Shown here in pieces: positions 59,854-64,000 of a DNA stretch of 64,000 bases. This DNA comes from Panaeolus papilionaceus (taxonomy: Eukaryota; Basidiomycota; Agaricomycetes; Agaricales), in the NCBI GenBank assembly GCA_015501605.1, contig JADNRZ010000010.1:1736001-1800000 (forward strand), written 5' to 3'. Each line of letters opens with the position of its first letter. The first letter of the stretch is position 1. The position numbers and the translations under genes were made by a program. Below the pieces are notes generated by a model, which was given only the letters and a program-made list of their open reading frames with translations, did not search any database and was not told where the DNA came from.

Positions 59854-61056
59854 TCAGGTGTTGATGTTGTGGATGGCTTCATCACACATGTCATCGTCGT
59901 AGTCAGAGAAATCATAGGCCCAAGTGCCGTCTTCGTTGGTACTGCTTTTTGGAGTCCATTGCTTGCTTGGTTTGTCGTCGGTCCAAGTGGTATCCCAAGC
60001 GTTATTCTTTCCCCAAGGGTTGGAAGATCTCGACGAGGTCTTCTTATTCTTGCCTTTGTTGTTCGACGAAGGAGATCTCTTGGAGCAAGTGTTTGCGAGA
60101 TGATTGGGGGCGTATCTCTTGCAATGGGGACAGCGATATTTCGGGCAGTTTTGTCGAAAGTGGTTCTCCGAGTTGGGACAGGAACAGCATAAGTCTTGTC
60201 CTCGTTTCATTAAACTGAGGACATGGGAGCAGGTAGTGAAGTCGAGGCCGTCGAACATTTTGTCAAGGGGTTGTTGAGCAAGATTTTCTAGCGTTGGGAA
60301 ATGGTTTTGTTGGTAGGAGTAATCGTATAGGAATGTTTTGTTGCGTTTGAAGGTGTAGAGGTCGTTGGGTTTGTAGTGGGCGTATTTTGCTCTTTGGGCG
60401 ATGACAAGTTGCATGAGTCGGTCGCGGCAGACCGGGTTATTGAAATGTTCGGCGCAGAACGACTCGAATTGAGAGCAACCAATATTCCAGTAGGTTGCAG
60501 CGGCTTTTTCGTGAGCGTTGATGGCTGCGTACAACTTTAGGACTTGTTCACGGGTTTGAGCGATATGACTGTCCATGGTACGGATTGGGGAGAGCAGGGC
60601 ATCGTTGAAGGGGAGAGTCCAGGCGAGGGCTTCGTAGTCTTCCGAGTCGCGGAAGATATTGACGAATTCGTCGAAGGAGATGGAGGTACGGTCGTGGGTG
60701 GTGCTTGGGGATTCTTTGGGCGTTTCCCAAGCGGAAGCGTTGTTGGGGTTGAGGGCGGCGTTGGTGGTGACGGTGTGGGCAGCGATAAGTGTTTTAAGGA
60801 CGTCGTTGAGGCCTTGGATTTCAGGGATCTTGGTTTCTGATGCCTTCGCTTCTTCTTCGAGGATGCGTCCTCGTTGCTTTGCTTCGGCGATGAGAGTTTT
60901 GGTGTGGGCGATGAATTCGGAGTCAGACATGGATTGCGGGAAGACAGGAGAAGCAACAGTACGAGGATCGGAAAATGATCCTTGAGCGGGGGAGATGATG
61001 CGGACAGTTTTAGGAGCGGTGGATGATGAGGAAGAGGAGGCAGAGTTAGGAGTCAT
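59854..61056 (-). CDS. Extra 3' ORF of the Gypsy element with two zinc knuckles
   Basis: Begins at an ATG 50 bp after the pol stop, on the same strand, and encodes 400 residues. Seen in order: a Ser-rich start; a helical charged stretch (FIAHTKTLIAEAKQRGRILE); a folded-looking middle (DEFVNIFRDSEDYEALAWTL, YWNIGCSQFESFCAEHF, LMQLVIAQRAKYAHYKPNDL); and two consecutive cysteine clusters of CX2CX5HX4C (CCSCPNSENHFRQNC) and CX2CX6HX4C (CPHCKRYAPNHLANTC) type. A Lys/Asn/Trp-rich tail and an acidic end follow. These resemble Gag nucleocapsid knuckles with wider spacing. Such a protein is expected 5' of pol, not 3'. The frame is open further upstream (to 61377, overlapping pol), so the start is not certain. 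It could be a nucleocapsid-like accessory protein or a captured gag of another element. Confidence 0.75.
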   Translation of the reverse strand: MTPNSASSSSSSTAPKTVRIISPAQGSFSDPRTVASPVFPQSMSDSEFIAHTKTLIAEAKQRGRILEEEAKASETKIPEIQGLNDVLKTLIAAHTVTTNAALNPNNASAWETPKESPSTTHDRTSISFDEFVNIFRDSEDYEALAWTLPFNDALLSPIRTMDSHIAQTREQVLKLYAAINAHEKAAATYWNIGCSQFESFCAEHFNNPVCRDRLMQLVIAQRAKYAHYKPNDLYTFKRNKTFLYDYSYQQNHFPTLENLAQQPLDKMFDGLDFTTCSHVLSLMKRGQDLCCSCPNSENHFRQNCPKYRCPHCKRYAPNHLANTCSKRSPSSNNKGKNKKTSSRSSNPWGKNNAWDTTWTDDKPSKQWTPKSSTNEDGTWAYDFSDYDDDMCDEAIHNINT

Positions 61057-61105
61057 AGCGAGGCTGGTTGTTGTTGCTGTTGAAAGAGCGAATTTGTTGG
61101 GGGTT

Positions 61106-63109
61106 CTAGATAAGTTTGCGTCTTCTTTTATAAGCGGAAAGGATATCAGGGGCATTGACAAGATTGGCTTCTGGTTCCCAGGAATTATGAAATGGTGGGA
61201 AGCCTTTCCACGATACCATATATTCTCGGTTAGGTGGTTTTCCCCGATGATGGAGAATAGATTCAACTTCGTATTCTTCTTCTCCGCCAATAAGGTCGGG
61301 CGGTGGTTCTGGGAAGTTCGGACCATGTTCTGGGGTTTCGTGGTAGGGAGTGAGAAGGTTGGCATGGAAGACATCATGAATTTTCCAATAGAAAGGGAGT
61401 CGAAGCCTATAAGTGACAGGTCCTAAGACTTCGGAGATCGGGAATGGTCCTTGACGTTTGGAGGAAATTTTCTTATTGGTACCAAGTCTGAGGTTCTTCG
61501 CTTCTAGCCATACTTGTTGTCTGAGTTTGAAAGGCGTGTGAGGATTTTTGCTGCGGGTGATCATGCAGTTTCTGGTGTGGGTGTGGGCTGCGATTGCTTC
61601 TTGACGCATTTGGACTAGGGTCCCAAGTTTGTTTTCCACAGAAGGGTGAATGGAGTGTTCAAAGGCAATCGGAATTTGAGTGGGGTTGGTTCCTAACATG
61701 AGTTCGAATGGGGTGTGACAGCGGTCAGAGTGTCGACGGTTATTATGTGTGAATTCAAGGATAGGGAGTGCGTCGACCCAGTCTTCTGGGTTGGAGATGC
61801 AATAAATGGAAAGGTAAGTCTCAATTTCTTGGTTGTAATGTTCTGTGGTGCCGTCGGTCTGTGGATGATAGGCGGTGGAGAGTCTGGATTCGATTTCGAG
61901 GAGTTTTAGGAGTTCTTTGAAGGCGTGTGAAGCGAATCTGGGATCTCGGTCTGATGTGATAGAGTCGGGTAATCCAAAACGTTTGTAGAGGTTGTCGATT
62001 AGGAGTTTGGCAACGCCTTCTGAGTTGATCGTTTTCGTGCAAGGTAGCAAAATTACCCCCTTCATAAGGCCGTGGTCCACCACGGAAAGAATGGAGTCAA
62101 ATCCTTTCGATGGCGGAAGGTCGGTGATAAGATCCATAGATGTCTGGGCAAAGGGTTTAAGAGATTTCGGGGGTTCAATCGGAACTAGAGTGGGTCGTGT
62201 CAGGTTGCGATTGATCTTGAACTGTTGACAGGTGGCGCATCCTCTGACGTATGACTTGACGAATTGTCGCATCCCGGGCCACCAATGTGTGGCGGAGATA
62301 GAGTTGAACGTTTCTAACTCTCCTGGGTGTCCAGCGGAAACGGTGTCGTGGAAATGGTGAATGATGGAGCGTCGGAGTTCGTTATCTTTAGGGATGTAAA
62401 CCTTTTCTTTGTAGAAGAGAAGTTTCCCATAGTCGCCTTCTTCGTAGGACCAGTCGTTGAGGGAGGTTCCTGAAGATACATTTTTGTCGGATAACAACAG
62501 TTCTAGCGCTTTCGTGGCGTCTTTGTCTAAAGATTTGGCAGTCGCGATTCTTTCTTGGAGTTCGAGGTCGATGAGGTTGACAAATAGGGAGCCAGGGAGT
62601 ACTGTGATGTCTGTGTTTTCTTCGTTATCGCCTTCGGGGACTAGGTCAGGTCGTCGTGAGAGTGCATCGGATTGAATCATTTTATCTCCTGGGGTGTGAA
62701 CAAGGTTAAGATCATATTCGGATAAGATAAGAAACCATTGTGCTTGTCGGCCATTGAGCTTCTGAGGGGAGCGCCAATAGGTTAGGTTTTTGTGATCTGA
62801 GAGAATGGTGGTCGTGTGCGGAGATCCCAGGATATAATGTTTCCATTCTTCTATGGCGCGGATAATTCTGAGGAGTTCGCGATCGAAGATTTGATAGTTT
62901 TGTTCGGCAGGGGAGAATGATCGAGAGAGGAAACAAACGGGATGGCGTTTTCCGTTGGCGTCAGTTTGAGTCAAGACTGCTCCATAAGCATACTGGGAGG
63001 CGTCGGATTCTATTTGGAACGGTCGGTCGAGGTCGGGCATTGCGAGTACTGGTTCTTGGGAAAATCGTTCTTTCAGGTTGTCAAATGTGTTTTGTTGGGC
63101 TTCTCCCAT
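61106..63109 (-). CDS. Gypsy pol, RNase H, integrase and chromodomain
   Basis: Continues pol after a one-base frameshift near 63105. RNase [48 protein letters not shown] and DALSRRPDL. Integrase zinc finger [14 protein letters not shown] with [10 protein letters not shown]. Catalytic DDE core: [29 protein letters not shown] and TEHYNQEIE. At the C terminus a chromodomain ([36 protein letters not shown]) keeps its aromatic cage (Tyr, Trp, Trp), which in chromoviruses directs insertion toward modified heterochromatin. No other stop is present in 667 codons. Confidence 0.92.
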   Translation of the reverse strand: MGEAQQNTFDNLKERFSQEPVLAMPDLDRPFQIESDASQYAYGAVLTQTDANGKRHPVCFLSRSFSPAEQNYQIFDRELLRIIRAIEEWKHYILGSPHTTTILSDHKNLTYWRSPQKLNGRQAQWFLILSEYDLNLVHTPGDKMIQSDALSRRPDLVPEGDNEENTDITVLPGSLFVNLIDLELQERIATAKSLDKDATKALELLLSDKNVSSGTSLNDWSYEEGDYGKLLFYKEKVYIPKDNELRRSIIHHFHDTVSAGHPGELETFNSISATHWWPGMRQFVKSYVRGCATCQQFKINRNLTRPTLVPIEPPKSLKPFAQTSMDLITDLPPSKGFDSILSVVDHGLMKGVILLPCTKTINSEGVAKLLIDNLYKRFGLPDSITSDRDPRFASHAFKELLKLLEIESRLSTAYHPQTDGTTEHYNQEIETYLSIYCISNPEDWVDALPILEFTHNNRRHSDRCHTPFELMLGTNPTQIPIAFEHSIHPSVENKLGTLVQMRQEAIAAHTHTRNCMITRSKNPHTPFKLRQQVWLEAKNLRLGTNKKISSKRQGPFPISEVLGPVTYRLRLPFYWKIHDVFHANLLTPYHETPEHGPNFPEPPPDLIGGEEEYEVESILHHRGKPPNREYMVSWKGFPPFHNSWEPEANLVNAPDILSAYKRRRKLI

Positions 63110-64000
63110 TCGAAGGGGCGTTCCTTCCTAAGGAGGTCGTTCAGGGGTCTGGCGATGTCGGAGTAGTGTCGGATGAATTTTCGGTAGAAGTTGCCAAAAC
63201 CTAAGAATGATCGGACTTGTTTAAGGGTTTTAGGGGCGGGCCATTCTTTAATTCCGGCGAGTTTCGAGGGGTCCATGGAGATCTTGTTGTGTTCGATGAT
63301 GAATCCTAAGTAGGCCACACTGGTCTTGGCGAACTCGCATTTTTCGGGTTTCAGATATAGGTCGTTGTCTTTCATAATCTGGAGTACTTCTTTGGTGTAT
63401 CGTTCGAGGTCTTCTTCGTTGGTGGCGTAGATAAGGATATCGTCCATATAGATGATCACGTAACCATTGTCGATCTGTTTGATGAAGATGTTGTCCATCA
63501 TCGATTGGAATGTCGCAGGCGAGTTACAGAGGCCAAAGAACATGACCAAAGGTTCGAAGAGTCCGAACTTGGTCTTGAAGGCGGCTTTCCATTCGTCTCC
63601 TTCTTTGATCCGGATATTGTTGTAACCCCATCGGACGTCAAGCTTGGTGAAATACTTGGCGCCTTTGAGTTTATCTATGAGATCGGTGACAAGAGGTAGT
63701 GGATAAGCGTTCTTGACAGTTCCTTCGTTCAGGTGGCGGTAATCTTGGCATGGGCGGAGTTTGGAGTTGGCGTCCTTCTTCGGTACATAGAAGAATCCGG
63801 AAGCTTGAGGGGAATCACTAGGGCGGATCGTTCCTTTCTTGAGATGCTCGTCGATAAACTCCTTAGTTGCTCTTTCCTGTTCCGGGTTGAGCAGGTAAAC
63901 CTTAGACGATTTCTCGACGAAATCGGGTTTGAGCTTGATTTCATGGTCCCATGGTTTGTGTGCAGGCAAGGTGTCGGAGGCTTCTTCGGAAAATACGGAG
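63073..64000 (-). CDS. Gypsy pol, reverse transcriptase (5' part cut by window end)
   Basis: Reads in from the window edge ([20 protein letters not shown]). RT motifs: [74 protein letters not shown], the catalytic [28 protein letters not shown] and [15 protein letters not shown]. It ends at a stop shortly after the frame loses the RNase H phase near 63105, leaving ten or so non-homologous residues. All RT catalytic aspartates are present. Protease and gag would be upstream, beyond 64000. Confidence 0.93.
   Translation of the reverse strand, partial: SVFSEEASDTLPAHKPWDHEIKLKPDFVEKSSKVYLLNPEQERATKEFIDEHLKKGTIRPSDSPQASGFFYVPKKDANSKLRPCQDYRHLNEGTVKNAYPLPLVTDLIDKLKGAKYFTKLDVRWGYNNIRIKEGDEWKAAFKTKFGLFEPLVMFFGLCNSPATFQSMMDNIFIKQIDNGYVIIYMDDILIYATNEEDLERYTKEVLQIMKDNDLYLKPEKCEFAKTSVAYLGFIIEHNKISMDPSKLAGIKEWPAPKTLKQVRSFLGFGNFYRKFIRHYSDIARPLNDLLRKERPFEWEKPNKTHLTT

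Larger units (their letters stand above)
59320..64000 (-). mobile_element. Ty3/Gypsy chromovirus, 3' part, continuing beyond the window
   Basis: Order on the minus strand: RT (from the window end), RNase H, integrase, chromodomain, then an additional ORF with zinc knuckles, a purine tract (AAAAAGGGG) and an LTR. Gag, protease and the 5' LTR are beyond position 64000. Its LTR abuts a Copia coding frame, so it appears to be inserted into that older element. Confidence 0.9.

Noticed and set aside
60537..60956. Minus and plus frames overlapping the zinc-knuckle ORF
   Set aside because: Shadows of the retroelement ORF in other phases (Pro/Ser- or Gly/Val-rich).
1..64000. CRISPR arrays, bacterial operons, rRNA genes
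   Set aside because: No regularly spaced direct repeats, no Shine-Dalgarno-linked gene runs and no rRNA sequence recognised; the spliced genes show the DNA is eukaryotic.

Overview
The window looks like nuclear DNA of a filamentous basidiomycete, most likely Agaricomycetes. The evidence is many short introns (about 45-70 nt, GT..AG), a fungal beta-1,3-glucan synthase, a velvet regulator, a cellulose-binding CBM1 protein, several F-box paralogues and chromodomain Gypsy and Copia LTR retrotransposons. All gene models were spliced by eye from reading frames, splice consensus and remembered family motifs; no database search was run.

Layout. 1-3.2 kb: 5' half of a glucan synthase (minus). 5.5-7.7 kb: a multi-pass membrane protein of unknown function (minus). 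8.5-12.9 kb: three tandem members of one F-box family (minus), one a tail fragment, one with two in-frame stops, one apparently intact. 13.1-18.7 kb: two plus-strand housekeeping genes, DCAF13/SOF1 (ribosome biogenesis) and NADP isocitrate dehydrogenase with a probable mitochondrial/cytosolic dual start. 19.2-20.9 kb: a CPA2-type cation/proton antiporter (minus). 21.6 kb: initiator tRNA-Met (minus). 22.6-24.3 kb: a five-exon velvet-domain gene (minus). 28.1-29.1 kb: mitochondrial Mn superoxide dismutase (minus). 29.1-36.0 kb: almost 7 kb with no gene I can support. 36.0-39.6 kb: a large F-box protein (plus). 40.5-41.1 kb: a small secreted CBM1 protein in micro-exons (minus). 42.8-46.4 kb: a long, mostly disordered protein (plus). 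47.7-48.6 kb: an IRG-like GTPase with an N-myristoylation motif (minus).

From about 49 kb the window is repeat-dominated. Two diverged direct repeats of about 180-190 bp bracket about 3 kb holding a broken tyrosine-recombinase fragment and an uncharacterised frame. Next come two more members of the same F-box family in the opposite orientation (53.0-56.7 kb), one frameshifted and one intact. A Copia element then ends 134 bp beyond the last F-box gene with a clean LTR. A Gypsy chromovirus sits directly against the Copia reading frame and continues past the window end, which suggests a nested insertion. The Gypsy element has an extra ORF with two zinc knuckles downstream of pol.

Most relevant for novelty are the two-cluster F-box family with its C-terminal CPASGR signature, the pol-then-zinc-knuckle ORF order in the Gypsy element, the direct-repeat-bounded recombinase relic, and the IRG-like GTPase.
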